From contig CAJNOJ010000111.1 in assembly GCA_905250025.1 (NCBI GenBank), positions 233,747 to 297,746 on the forward strand: DNA of 64,000 nucleotides. Reading direction: 5' to 3'. Positions 11,130 through 26,300 of the stretch are shown here, in pieces; position 1 is the first letter of the stretch; every line of letters begins with the position of its first letter. The position numbers and the translations under genes were made by a program. Source of the stretch: Adineta ricciae (taxonomy: Eukaryota > Rotifera > Eurotatoria > Adinetida > Adinetidae). Under the pieces are notes generated by a model that saw nothing but the letters and a program-made list of their open reading frames with translations, had not been told where the DNA came from and did no database searches.

Positions 11130-11400
11130 ATCTTGCCAGTAGATATGATTTCAAGGAATTTTATCGAACTATCAAAGCTGATATTATCATCCGCATATTT
11201 CATCGTTTGCACAAGATTCTTAAATTTTATAGTTACCATCAAAATTTTAAACTAAGATACTAATTGCGAAGGCATCGTGTTCATTTCATTATGAAACATT
11301 TAAAGATAAAGGATTTCTGCACACAATCGTTTATATGGTAGTAATTGACAAACGCGAAGAAAGCTGGTTTAGATTGTTTTCGTATAATCAAACTGTAAGT
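11130..11400 (+). pseudogene. Decayed sixth member of the paralogue cluster
   Basis: Translating pieces on + recovers family words in the right order but with stops and frame changes: YDFKEFYRTIKADIIIRIF matches the REDFKHVWLKIATEIKIRIY block, and HYETFKDKGFLHTIVYMVV followed by EESWFRLF matches the FNYETFYDEG to ENWLGIF block. Nothing corresponding to the hydrophobic second half is evident. It is closest to copies 2 and 5 and in the same orientation as copy 5. Confidence 0.65.
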
Positions 11401-12232
11401 GTAGCAGCTATTCTTAATTCAACTGAGTTTTGAATTACTAGCTAAAATTGCGTTTTTCCCTCTCAAAAATGAGTTTATGATGTTCAACTCAGTTAGAATC
11501 CTGATAAAGTCGTCACATTATGCCATTGTTCACACATCGAATAATGCGCACTTTTAATTTTCTCCAAAACAAACTCCTGACCAGTCGAATTTTACTTTAA
11601 TAGTACTAAAGACGATCTTTACTACAATCTAGTATGGAAAAATGGAACATTTTTACAACTAATCAAATTTCAATAGAATTATGTCCTCGGCATAGTGATG
11701 CAGCATGAATCGATTCGAATAAAACGGGAACATCGATGATTTCTTTCTTAAATAATCAGCGTGACAAAAGAATAAGTACAATAACGCTTTAAAATGCTTT
11801 ATTTTTGGTCATCATAGATTGTTTTGATCGTAAACAGCGTTTTGCACTATATTTGTCTCCATGTACTTCAAGTATCCTAACAGAAATACATCGCATGAAA
11901 ATATTTATTGTCTTAATAATATATTGCACAAATATCATTATGCCGCATAGTACAATCTTCCTTATTTTTGTCCATATACAGTGAAACCCATGGTTGAAAA
12001 AAACGATTTCTGGTTTTTTCCATTTAAAGTTAAATTTGGGTGAGTTAAATCAGCTTTTATCTTGTCGGGGGTCGATGTTTATATGAAAACGACCATCTTA
12101 TTACATCTCTACAACTACACTTAAAATACCTGAATGAGATTTGTTTGATGATTCATAGATAAAAATATTTTTCTTCCAACAAAATAAAGGTGTGAGTAAG
12201 TTTATTTGTACCCTTACCGGGAGATTATAGAA
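11401..12232. other. Gene-free stretch
   Basis: No long frame, repeat or RNA gene recognised. The right edge holds the promoter of the small gene at 12289. Confidence 0.45.
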
Positions 12233-12240
12233 TATAAAAA
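12233..12240 (+). promoter_or_regulatory. TATA box of the 83-codon gene
   Basis: TATAAAAA lies about 50 bp upstream of the ATG at 12289, at a spacing that would give a short 5' UTR. Confidence 0.45.
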
Positions 12241-12288
12241 GAGCCAACGAATAAGCATTTCATTATTACAATCATCAACACTTTTCCA

Positions 12289-12540
12289 ATGGCAGCAATG
12301 GCAATTCCTCTTGGTTGGGAAGTTCTCGCTACATTATTTGGTGGACTAGCTGCTGGTCTGATCTTGGCAAAAACAGCTGAACAAATCATAGGTGAGAAAA
12401 AGAAGGGAAGTATCAGACAAGAGTTTCCTGGCCAATGGCTCGGTGCAACAGTTGAAGAAATTGAGAAAGCTGCTAAGTCGGGTGATGCCAGTGCACGAAA
12501 GGCCAAAAAACTTTTGACTGACAAACGTTTTGACAAATAG
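12289..12540 (+). CDS. 83-aa membrane-anchored small protein, possibly acquired
   Basis: Compact gene: TATA box at 12233, ATG at 12289, TAG at 12538-12540, AATAAA at 12589-12594. Residues ~8-33 form one glycine/alanine-rich hydrophobic segment. The rest is helical and charged, ending in SGDASARKAKKLLTDKRFDK. By memory only, that kind of ending (acidic-Gly, Ala-rich, KKLL, RF-K) resembles helical linkers near the C-termini of bacterial secreted polymorphic proteins, which would suggest horizontal acquisition; this is a weak impression. No catalytic motif is visible and no activity is claimed. An unrelated novel small protein is an equal possibility. Confidence 0.5.
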   Translation: MAAMAIPLGWEVLATLFGGLAAGLILAKTAEQIIGEKKKGSIRQEFPGQWLGATVEEIEKAAKSGDASARKAKKLLTDKRFDK

Positions 12541-12599
12541 AAGGTTTTTTCAAACTATACTCCTTTGCGCTAGTCGAGAGCAAATTAAAATAAACCATA

Positions 12600-15500
12600 G
12601 ACAGTCACGATCATTTGTCTTAGCATTTTATCAATTATATGCACGTGTAAGCTTTGAAAGATTGTTTCAAGACTGAAGATAAAATAAGTGCAAGTGAGAG
12701 ATATAACTTCAAGCTAAATTATCGCATCTCATTCTCAAGATGAAACTATATGCTATTCTTCTTATAATGACAGATTCAATGATTGAAAGATCAAGTTAAT
12801 CGGAAGCGCTTTCCGGTTGTCAAAGTCATTCTCTTCGTAAACATTATTCTTTTCGTCATTTTTCAACATGTAATTCATAATAGATTAATCTTTCAACACT
12901 TCATCCAACTTTCATACAATCAATCAATCTATCCCAACCTTAACCATCTCATATCAGCAATGAATTTTTCCTAGATTTCGATCGAATCAGTTTCAAACAT
13001 TCAAATAGCATTGATAAACTAATAAACTTTGTAAATATCATTGTATACGTATGTTTTTGTATGATACTCATTGTCATAAATAATGTGAATGATCATTAGA
13101 ACATGACGAATATTTTCATAAGCATGTATGCATATCAAGTAGGAAATTGGAGTGATGACGGTATCATAAAACATTGTCAATGTTTAAATCCAGAATAATT
13201 ATGATTGTATTTGTCCGATATTGAGCATGATAGAATTATACATACTTATTCTCTTGAATAAATATTCTCAATCTATTTGATGATCAAAACATTTTATCGT
13301 TATATATCACACTTATTCTTCTGCGTCTTCTTCTATTGACATTGAAATCACTTCTCATAAAGAAAACAACAACTAGGTGCAATATTTGTTATTTCTCTCA
13401 GCAGAAACGACATGATCAGTTCGATGTGTTGTTTATTTTCTCTTTGACAATAAAACACAAAAAAGAAAAGAAATGTATTTAGCAGTCGAATCTGTCATTG
13501 CCTTCCATGTGCTTCACAGCGGATGGTACAAATAATGAGGATAACCGAGAAAAAGGAAATTAACGAATATCACTCTTCGATAATCGTGCTACTTGTCTCT
13601 AACGAGTTGGATCGATCAACCACTGATTAAAATGAGTCGATTCTACATCTGAATTAATAGAGAGATATCCAAGGTTGGATTATTGTATACATCTCTATGT
13701 TTATCGAAGATCTTATCACGTAAACTTATGTAAGTAGCTCAATAAGGAATACCATCTGTTTCATCAAAGAATGAAGATCAAAACAAAAGAAGTTCGTTAT
13801 CCTGGGCGAACTTTCGAGCAATATGGTTGTTAGTATCGGAAAATCAATGCTTGAAGGATCGTCTCATATCATTTTCTTCTCTCCTTTTTTTGATGTTGTC
13901 ATTGCCATTGTTATCCATACGTCATGTTTTTTTTTGCTCGATGTCTGCCATGCCGAGTGTGTTTTTTCTATACTCATATCAGGTCTCATTATCATCTGTA
14001 AGCAATAGTTAATCCTTGCCATTTAGCTCGACTACACTTTCTTATTTATGTTGGATCATTGAGACTTAAAGATGGTATATCTCAAGCAAATCGAATGAGA
14101 ATGAAGAAAAAAAAAAGGTGGAACATTTCGGTTCTTTCTATTTAATTTAAATATGGTGCATGTAATACGATCTGCTCTTCTGTCCTACAAACACGCGTAT
14201 GCAATCGTCATATTATTGAAGCGTGAGCCGCCTTTGTAATGCGAAGCTCAAACGTTTGTTATTTGTTTTTCTCAATCAAAATTCCGTTCATCACATCTAT
14301 GTGATAGTTATCTAATATATACCGTTGAAATCAGCCGATGAAAAATCCAACTTGAAACTGTCTGAATATCAGCAAGAGAATAAAGCAACACGAGATGATA
14401 AATGAATGATCTATTCTTCGTCGCTTTTTGTTTCATTTATACAATTGATATATCGATTGTACAAGGCGGATATTGATGATAACGTGTTGCTTTTCTTGGT
14501 AATTAGTATTGATAAATTGCTCAATAGAACATTGATTTACTCATCAATAAAACACGATGTTCAATATCATCAATGACGAATGGAGTTTTCTTCTGCACAT
14601 GTTCTCTACTGATACACTGTCTCTTCCTGTCTAGATATATATATAAGGGGGAGAAATTGCCAGTAGATCGATTCGTCTCTGGACACACACACGCACGCGT
14701 ATATGTTGACATCTGATAGGGTTGAAGCGTGTGCGTGCTTGGCTGTGTTGAATCGAGCGTACATATTGGGGTGGAGAAATAATGTAGAACAATTAGCTTT
14801 TCTCTATATACGCTCGAAAACGTTATTCTAAAAGAGAAAATTGAAACGGAACGATTTCCTCGATGTTGAGAATGTGTGTTTGAAGTTGATATATCGTTAC
14901 ACCGCCTATAACGTTTCATTAAAGTTCTATTCAGTGAAAGTCAAATGGAAGACTAATGAACAAAAAAAAAATGAGAGACAGAAATCGTCTTTCTTTACCC
15001 AAATTAATCAATGGATGAATGATACCCGAAGGAGAAAATGAGAAAGATAGAGGTACCAATTGTTTATGTCACTCAACCAGAGCAGACCATAGTTAAACTA
15101 ACAGAAAAGAACGAAGAGTGCTGACGATCCCATTATCGAGAAAAAAGAAGAAAAGATGTCGATGCTTATTTAATTATTTTCTCATTAATCCGTTAATTGG
15201 CTACGTTGTAGCATATATGTTTAGAACTAGAACGAAAGAAGAACAGAGGAAAAGAAACCGATGGATGGATATCGTCAGAAAAACAGAAAGAATTTACTAT
15301 TCTTAGCTGATTGAAAAGACAAGCCGAATTTTTTTAAAAGAAGACATTGATGCTCTAAATCCTCATTAACTATTCGCTTTTATAAACTTGATAATACAAT
15401 GGACAAATGCTACTGGCGTTACTGGTAGGTATCAATCTTATTATCTTTTTCTTTCTCTTCTTTCTCATCACTGTTTTATCATCTTCGTATCATACACGAT

Positions 15501-16172
15501 TGACTGTATGTGAATGAGAAAACGAAAAAAAAGAGAAGACGAAAAATAAAGACAATGGTACACAAAACCCAATTCTTCGATCTGTTTGTGTCTCGTCGTA
15601 AATAGGAAGTATACATAGACTATTGACACACATGCATATGCACATAGATGTATATATTCAATCTAGTCAACTAGATTTTCATCGTTGTTTGTTTAAACAA
15701 TGTGAANTTTAAGATCAGGAGTCGACATCTTTAATGAATGCAGAAGCGAACAACACGTGTTCGAACTGTCAGAATCAACAACGGGAGACTCCTATAATGT
15801 AAACATACAAGAATAGACAGACTAAAAAGCTTGATCAATTGTAAGCAAGACTCTAATTAACTCGAAATTATAAAAGAAAAAAAAGGAAAGAAAGAACACA
15901 ATAAATTGGAGGATGGTGTTGATGATGAGCATGAGCAGTAATGTAAGCTTGACGAAGAAGAGGAAGAAGAAGAAGCATCCATACGCGTGTTAAATGTCAT
16001 CAATGGCATTTGGCTACGTTCGATAATCGACCTTTTCGAAGTTAGACATGCAAATTTCGTTAAGAGTATAGCTGATTGATAAAAAGAGAGAGAGAGGGAG
16101 GAATCTATCGAAACAAAAAAGAAAAGAAATTCAATTATTTAAATGTAAAATAACGGATTTTCTTCTTATTCT
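12600..16172. other. 3.6-kb gene-poor upstream region of the NR4A gene
   Basis: No supportable coding region. Short frames (12783-12974, 13823-14008, 14521-14919 on -) have random composition. A TATATATAAGGGG run lies at about 14636-14650 on +. Because the first coding exon is preceded by an apparent splice acceptor (CTAG at 16171-16174), at least one 5' non-coding exon and the promoter should lie in this region. A single N is at 15707. Confidence 0.4.
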
Positions 16173-16184
16173 AGTGCTCGTTTC

Positions 16185-18803
<2,619 letters not shown>

Positions 18804-19363
18804 AAGACGAATTTCTTTAGACAAGTATTAATTTAATCTTGAATTCTCCTCACCGATATTCATCAGTAGTTATATTTAAGTCATCTGGATCACATTCTAT
18901 TGTCTTCCAAAAAAACTCACTTCTACACCTATTTTTTTTATTGTCTTTCGTTCCTTATCATTATTCTTGTACAGCACGAATCATAATTACGAGAAAAATC
19001 ATGTTTGACAGATGAAAAACAAAGAAATGAAATCTGGTATTTTCTGCCTTCGGATTCTTTCGATCTTCCCAATACACATTCATTCTCTTATGTATAACAT
19101 CATTTCTTAAAAGACTGATTTTGTTTCTTATGCTTGTATACAACCTTTGTGGTTTTCATTTCTTTTCCTACTGTTCTCTATCAGTTGCACAGAGATGTTT
19201 TTTTTTTCTCTCTTTTTTTTTCTACTAATTAACTATTATGCGCGATGATATAATAAATTGAAGAACTTAACTAATAAGATCGTTTTTTGATTGAAAGATT
19301 AGTTGGATCAACTTTGAAAATTTATTTAATTAAAAATAACTAAGCAAGAAAAAAAAACTTAAC
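18804..19363. other. NR4A 3' flank and intergenic DNA
   Basis: Pyrimidine-rich sequence with T runs; an AATAAA-like word lies near 19252. The right part is the 3' side of the minus-strand gene ending at 19364. Confidence 0.4.
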
Positions 19364-19642
19364 CTATGGTTCGTTATTGCTCGACACTGGATTACAACGT
19401 GTTCGAGTCTGTGGCACGACGGAGCTGTATGGAGGTGGTAGATGGTCAATTGTAGATGCCCAAAATGCTTGAGGGTAATTAGATTGTAATTGATGAGGTT
19501 GAGCAACTACGAAAACATGCATTGGACACGGAAGAACTTGTTGACGAAGAAAATTCATTCGTATACGATAGATAATGATAAATATCGATGTAATTATAAT
19601 CATCACAGTGGTCAATACAAAATAAGGTAAGAGAGAGCTCAT
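19364..19642 (-). CDS. Small single-pass membrane protein with PPPY motif
   Basis: 92-codon frame opening with MSSLLPYFVL. One long hydrophobic segment (residues ~5-27) is followed by a basic stop-transfer R-x-R-x-N cluster and a cytoplasmic tail with proline-rich LPPPYSSV near residue 68. This architecture (short lumenal end, one TM, PPxY tail) is that of WW-domain-binding membrane adaptors such as WBP1/VOPP1 or Shisa-like proteins, which recruit Nedd4-type ubiquitin ligases. No cysteine-rich ectodomain is visible, so family membership is not established; an upstream exon carrying one cannot be excluded. Confidence 0.55.
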   Translation of the reverse strand: MSSLLPYFVLTTVMIIITSIFIIIYRIRMNFLRQQVLPCPMHVFVVAQPHQLQSNYPQAFWASTIDHLPPPYSSVVPQTRTRCNPVSSNNEP

Positions 19643-20331
19643 GTCCTAGAGAGTCTCAGGTTACTTGAATGTTGCAGAGAAAGTCGATGAATTCTTTACG
19701 TGAATGCAGCTAAAATGAGAATGAAGAGTAAGAAGACGGTGATTATAGGTCGCTTTTTTCTATTTCATTTCAAATATTACAATGATAAAGAAAACTACAT
19801 AATTATTTATGCACTCTGGCTTTTGCACATCCTCTTAACATGTAAGTTCTTTCAAAATAAATTCTCATTATCTAACGAGAAAGAAGAAATGAACATACTC
19901 ATTTAATTCTTTTTCAAAATTTTCTATCTAAAGAATAATTTACTATTTTTTGCTCGTTCCAATTTTAGATACGCTATAAATAAGTAATCTGACAAAAGTA
20001 TAATAAGTTACAGATATTCATTAGGAGAAATTACTCCAATGTGCTAACAAAAATAATAATCATCTCCTTCATTCAATGCAGCGAGACAATCGAATACGTT
20101 ATCATACGTGGATTTTTGTTGTTTTAGAGTAAGAAAACTACTTAGTATTGTAATTAGCTCTGTCGTTATGAAAGAATAGGTTGTACGCATGGCTGTGATA
20201 TTTAATTAGTTGTTGCAATCAGAAAAAAAGAAGAAGATGAAGAAAAGCACATTTTCAATCTGATAAATAAAATCCCTGAAGATAAACTAAAACATATCGC
20301 CGCATTCTTGAAGAACCGGATTGAAGTATTG
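19643..20331. other. Intergenic between small membrane protein and MAPKBP1
   Basis: AT-rich DNA; a short frame at 19700-19906 shows no family resemblance. Confidence 0.4.
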
Positions 20332-23300
20332 TTAATCATTAACAGCATTGGAAGTTAAGTTTTGCTGTTGATGATCATTTGAGATTCGCGTATGAAGATC
20401 AGTAAAGATTTGTTCAATTGTTTGTTTTAACATTAAATCACGTTTATCTGAACTTTGAGAAACCTTTTCAAAGACAAAAATTGGAGATAATCGGGAGCAA
20501 ATCGTTGATATATTTACTGTCGAATAGAAGTTTTCCAATTCATTGAGACGTTTATGTAAGTCATCAACAAGATGACTGATTGCTGGCATACGGTGATCAT
20601 TTGGATTCGATTCACTTGAATAGAAAAATAAAAGAGATGACATTTACGAATATTATTTAAGTGCATACGCTTGTTTAGATTTAGTTGTATCGACCTGTGG
20701 ATTGTCTGAAACGGAAAAACTTCGTCGTATTGGCATTTCATTTAGATTATTGATTAGTTCATTTGTTATCTCTAATGAATCGGAGCTTTCCATCGATGAA
20801 GTACTCGTCGAATGTTTTTTGGGCGATGACGACGGAGCATCTTGTAGTAGTAAAGGCTTTAAACCAAGAACAACCGTTCGGTAGAAACAATCTTGTGCCC
20901 ATTTTGGCATGAGATCATTCGATGATGTATCTAGGGTAGGTAATGGTAAAACAGTTTCTTGTAGTGAAGGCGAAAGATGCCGTTTTGGTTTCGTTGGAGA
21001 TGATGCATTGGACGATGAAGAGGAAGTTGTGGATAGTTGAACATTGGCTGGTGTTGGAAGATTAGGCGGACGCCGGGAAACGAAAGCAACTTTCGTTCGA
21101 CGTGTTGGTAATGGCTTAGGTGGTTCAGTGTTGACAGCTATCGTGACTGCCATATCATCAATAAGATTTTGTGATGAACGAGATTTGATCATAGGTTTTG
21201 CTGATGATGAACGAGTATCGTATGACACAACTGATGGAACGCAGCGCGTTCGAGAAGAAGAAACCGCTAATGATGTATTTGACGACGAGGAGAGCAGTGC
21301 AGCGGATGAATGAATAATAGAAGAGGTTGAACTGTCACGCAGTTTATTCATTGAACTCGATGTATGAGCAGCATAGGATGGTAACTGAGAATTCGAGGAC
21401 GAAGACGATGTTCCTGTTGTATCACCAGTGCTATCGAGAAGTGAAAGGCATGGTCCGCGATAGCGGTCTTCTGAACGTGTCCGGAGAGCTAGAACACAAC
21501 AGGACAGGTTTCGATGATTTCGTCACACTCGGTGATACTTACTGCGAGCATCTCGTCTTAGATATGCTCTTGTCGGGGTTACTTTAATTTCGCTTGCTGT
21601 CGTCGCACTTGATTGTGATCGAGCATATTTGCTGTGACGGGTAGTTGTTTGTGTCGATAGAGTCACTGAGTTATCAGTTTGAAGTGTATCAAGCGATGTT
21701 GTCGATGTATCAGGTGCTCTGAGAAATAGAGTAGATCGATTAGATATTGCTGTTGTTTTTCCTTTCTTACAGTGTATCTTTGGAAACAGAACGAAAACGA
21801 GATGAAACACTCTTTCGTCGTTTTAGTGCGCACGATGACACAAGTCCTTCATTAACTAATGTGTTGCTGGTCACATTTTCATGATCGTAGTTTTCGGCAA
21901 AGAATGAATTCATTTTACTAGATGTATTATCCGTTGTCGTTGAGAATGTTCGATCAGCATCTGAAATGTGGAAAGAGATTAATAAGAGAATTCTTTTCTT
22001 AGGAAGAAAAGCGAACCATCGTCGAGGAAAACTGATTCCTCGTCTTGAGAACTAATCGAATGGAAAACTTTATTGGGTGATCTAAATACATTTGTTATCG
22101 AAAGGAAAAGATTCGAAAAAAGTAAGATGTTGTTTACTGTTCAGAAATGATATCAGATAGTTTTGCTCGCATAAGTTTTGATTCGAATGGCTAAAAAAAG
22201 GAGAAATGTGTTGAATGTACGAAATTTGGTTTGGAAATGAATACAGACAGATGAGCCTGTTTCCGTCGTTCCCCAGACACTTCGCGAATGTTTCAATTTT
22301 CCTTGGCGATCTTCAGAAACACTGAATGACTAAAATTAATGTAATATATTCAGCCGTCAAACTTAACCACAAAATCAAGGACAATCTTACTTGTGAAATA
22401 GATTCATCGACATCAGTTCTATAGACAAAAAAGAAGACGTATATCTAAGTAGTTAGTTCTACTTAATGAATGATCGTTTTTAATATACATACGCTTCTAA
22501 ATCGATGGATTTTGTTAATGAAATTGGCTGAGTTCGATATGTTGTCGGCACAACTGCTAAATCGGCTGTATTCCAAACGAAAACACAACTAAAATTTACA
22601 TTAGAGATCCAATGAATTGAAAGCTTTTCATCCTTGTTGTATTACCTATCACCCGAAATTGTGAATAAGTGGCGACCGTCTTGACTAAATTTCAAATCAG
22701 TAACAATTTCACTATGTCCACAAAGTGTTGCAATACATTCCGAAGTAATAGTATCCCAAATATAAACATATTTATTTGAACATGATGTTGCTAAATATCT
22801 TCCTGATGTGTCCACGTCGATTTTGATCAAATAACCTGTATCATCACCCACTGTTCCTTTACGCGTTCGAACGCGTTTACCATCTTGTAAATTATAAACT
22901 CTAAAAGGACCAATCAATCATGTTGTTCCCTTTTGTGTCGATGAATCCTTTACCTGATCATTCGATCTTGACAAGCGGTATTAACGAGTTCACGTGAGTG
23001 ATCAATAGCTAAATCATAGAAGGTTTGCTTTTCAACAATATTATTCGAGCGTATGAATTGATATTTGCCATTATCATTCTAAATTTGGCAAGAAATCGAT
23101 TATAGGAAAGCAAACGTTCCTTACAAAACTAACATACTTTTAACACTGAACGAAATATTAAAGATTTATCTGCACTGCACGATATCAATTGTAATGTTGA
23201 AGTTATCGATGAATACGTGAATCGTACAGCTGTTATAGCTGCTGAATGATCATCCAAAGTTGCCACGAGTTGGTAATCTTTGGTGACATCGAATAGATGT

Positions 23301-26300
23301 ACAAAACGATCACGACTACTGGATGCCAGAAATGTTGTACCTCGATTTTTATGAAAAAAGAAAATACGATCATCTTTCCAATTCGTATATCAAGTCAGCA
23401 TACCTATATCCGTTGAACGACTATAGTCAACACTAAGTACTTCACTATCATGTGCTTCGATAAGTGCACTTTGCTGAAAAGTTTCAGTGTTAAATATTCG
23501 AATATTTCCATTTCGATCGCCAATCGCCATCGATAAACCATCGGGATTCATTTTCATACAACGGCCACCAGTTTTAGGTACAAATTCAGGTCGCTCTGAA
23601 TTTCATTCAAAAAAGATTCTATTATATTCAATTACGCAGCAAATCTTACCTTGAGTTGATTGAGTATCACATAGTTTCGTATGATCATCATCTAAATAGA
23701 CAATTTTCAGCAATTGTCTACTGAATATATTCGATGTTGCACTGGATGAACTCGTGTATGAATCCGTATCATTATGATTCAATGTCCAAAATCGAACTGA
23801 ATTATCTGATGAACACGTTATACAAGACAACTGACGAAGAATCGCTGGCGACGTCGCTGTCTTTGAATAAGTCTAACAAAACACGTTTGGTTTTTGCAAA
23901 AATCAACTCGAAAGTTCAGCTTTTTTACTTCAATTCCCCATCCGCACCCTGAATGATACATATGCGAATCACGTTTTTTTACCGATCGCTCATTGCGAAT
24001 ATCCCATATGTAAAAACTATGGTCATTATAAAAACATGTTAACTACAAATAAACAGAACAGACTGATTTTCATTAGACCAGTAATGTAGACGAACCACTG
24101 ATTTATCTTCATCCAAACAAACAGCAATCGTATCAGGAAAGGATGTGTTTTGTTGCTGTTGCGGATAGGTTATTTGACTGGAAAGATCAAATCGAAAAAT
24201 TACATAGATGCGCATAAACAAATTTATGCAACGTACTCTACTGATGTAATAAAAGCAATGTCAACACCCAAGTAATGCGGCAAAGGAATAGACATAATAT
24301 AATCAAGAGTTTGTGGTGAAAAGACATAAACAGCACCTTTCATACACCCGATAACTAGATATAAATCACCAATCGCTAAACAATTCGTTTTTTCCTAATA
24401 CATATATAAAACACGATCGAATTTTCTTTTGCTCAAGTTGATTTTCTACCTGAAGATCACGTTCACCACACATTTGTCTATGTTCATCAAATTGGCAAAT
24501 CAGTCCATTGGCTGTTATCACATAGGTCATTCCAGCACAGTCACCACGTCCACAAACTACGTCTGTAAATAAATTATCTTTTCGTTCAGCTAAGATCGCG
24601 TAACGACCACGTAAAGGAACAACTTCCATCTAAAAATTTACAAAGACTTTGCTGATCGTATCCGTTAAAATGAGAGACTTACTGATGATGTGGAAATCAA
24701 ATACCAAAACTTGACATGGCGATTACCAACCGTAACGAAATAACTTCCATCTTCAGCAAAAGCGATTCGACGAACCTGAATTTCATGACAAAAACGAGCC
24801 AATGGTGTCGACTAAATTTATTGGACGTAAAGTGATCTTACTGCGCATGTACATTTGTTTGATGCGAGCTTTTTCTTGTCTTTCCAATTCCATACATAGA
24901 TATTTCCATCATGCACCGATCCAATCGAAACAAGACGATCAACATTTGGCGAAAAACACTACGATTATTAAAGAAAAATATTGCCTGATCCACTATCGAT
25001 CTTGATACTTAAGAGAATTGAGTTAATCTCAACAATGGATTCATCTATTCTTTTCATACGCTATATGGCATTGAGCATCTCTACTGGCTGATTCATGTCA
25101 TAATCGCATTAGGTTCTTCGAGTAAATCTAACTTACCACACAATCAATAGCAAACTTATGATCACCCAATTCGATACAACTCGTTCGATCACCATGTAAA
25201 TCCCAAATGCGTACTTTAGGATCATGACCACACTAGAAAATATTCGAATATTTAGAAGAGAAACCGAAATGACCTAGTTCCTTTAACCTACTTCGCCTGT
25301 TGCTAAATAGCGACCGTCAGGTGAAAGTGACAACGATGTGATTGCTTTTCGAGCTGTACTAATAATAAACTCTTGCTTTTGTGTATGAAGATCATATAAA
25401 ACAATAGTTGAACTACAAAAAAAACAATATCGAAATCTTTTCTTTGTGTCCAGTAATCAATGTCAAGTTCATACCCAGCAGCATACGCTACTGTGGACCG
25501 ATCTTGACTAACAACTGAATTCGATGTTGAGGTAAATCCAAGGACATGTTCGAGATTAATTTGAAACTGAAAGAAATCGACTTTTTCATTGAAAAGTGCT
25601 TTGATAGAGAATTTACTCGAGATATATTAGACGTAACATCCGCTCGTTGAGTTTTACGTTTAAGTGCAGAATACGATGTCATAGTAGAAGAGCTAGTTGG
25701 TCGACGACGACTTACATAAAGTGGGGAAGAAGAATGAGTATTTTGTGTTAATAGGGCGAGATTCCCAGATGTAGAAATAGGTGTGGAATGTTGGTGACAT
25801 TCACTGGCTCGTTTAATATGCAACCGATTTTCGTCTAAATTATTCAACAAAACGAATTAATAAATAATCACTTCAAAACAAAGTAGAAATTTCTGAAACA
25901 AAAGCTTTCATCTGACCACTGCTTCAAAATCGTCGACAGAGAAAAAAAGAAGGGAAGGAAAGAAACAGCTGTCTAGCAAACTTATAACAACAGAAACAGC
26001 ATTATCCTTGAAACTTAGTTGATGATAGTGTTTCAGATAAAACCTACACGACCATGTGAAAACTAACGTGCTTGTACAAATACACACACACGCACACTTC
26101 TAGTAATGATTATACTCGAGTATTTAATCTTTCTTCATCTGCTATTTCACCTTCATTCGACTGAGAATAGAACAGTGTGGTAATGACAGTATTATTGACA
26201 ATGAACAGGTACAAAGAAACGACGAAAAGAGCAACTACAGTCGAGTTATAACATCACCTCTAATTGCAAAGTTATTATTATGGTCGATAGCGATCTCTAC

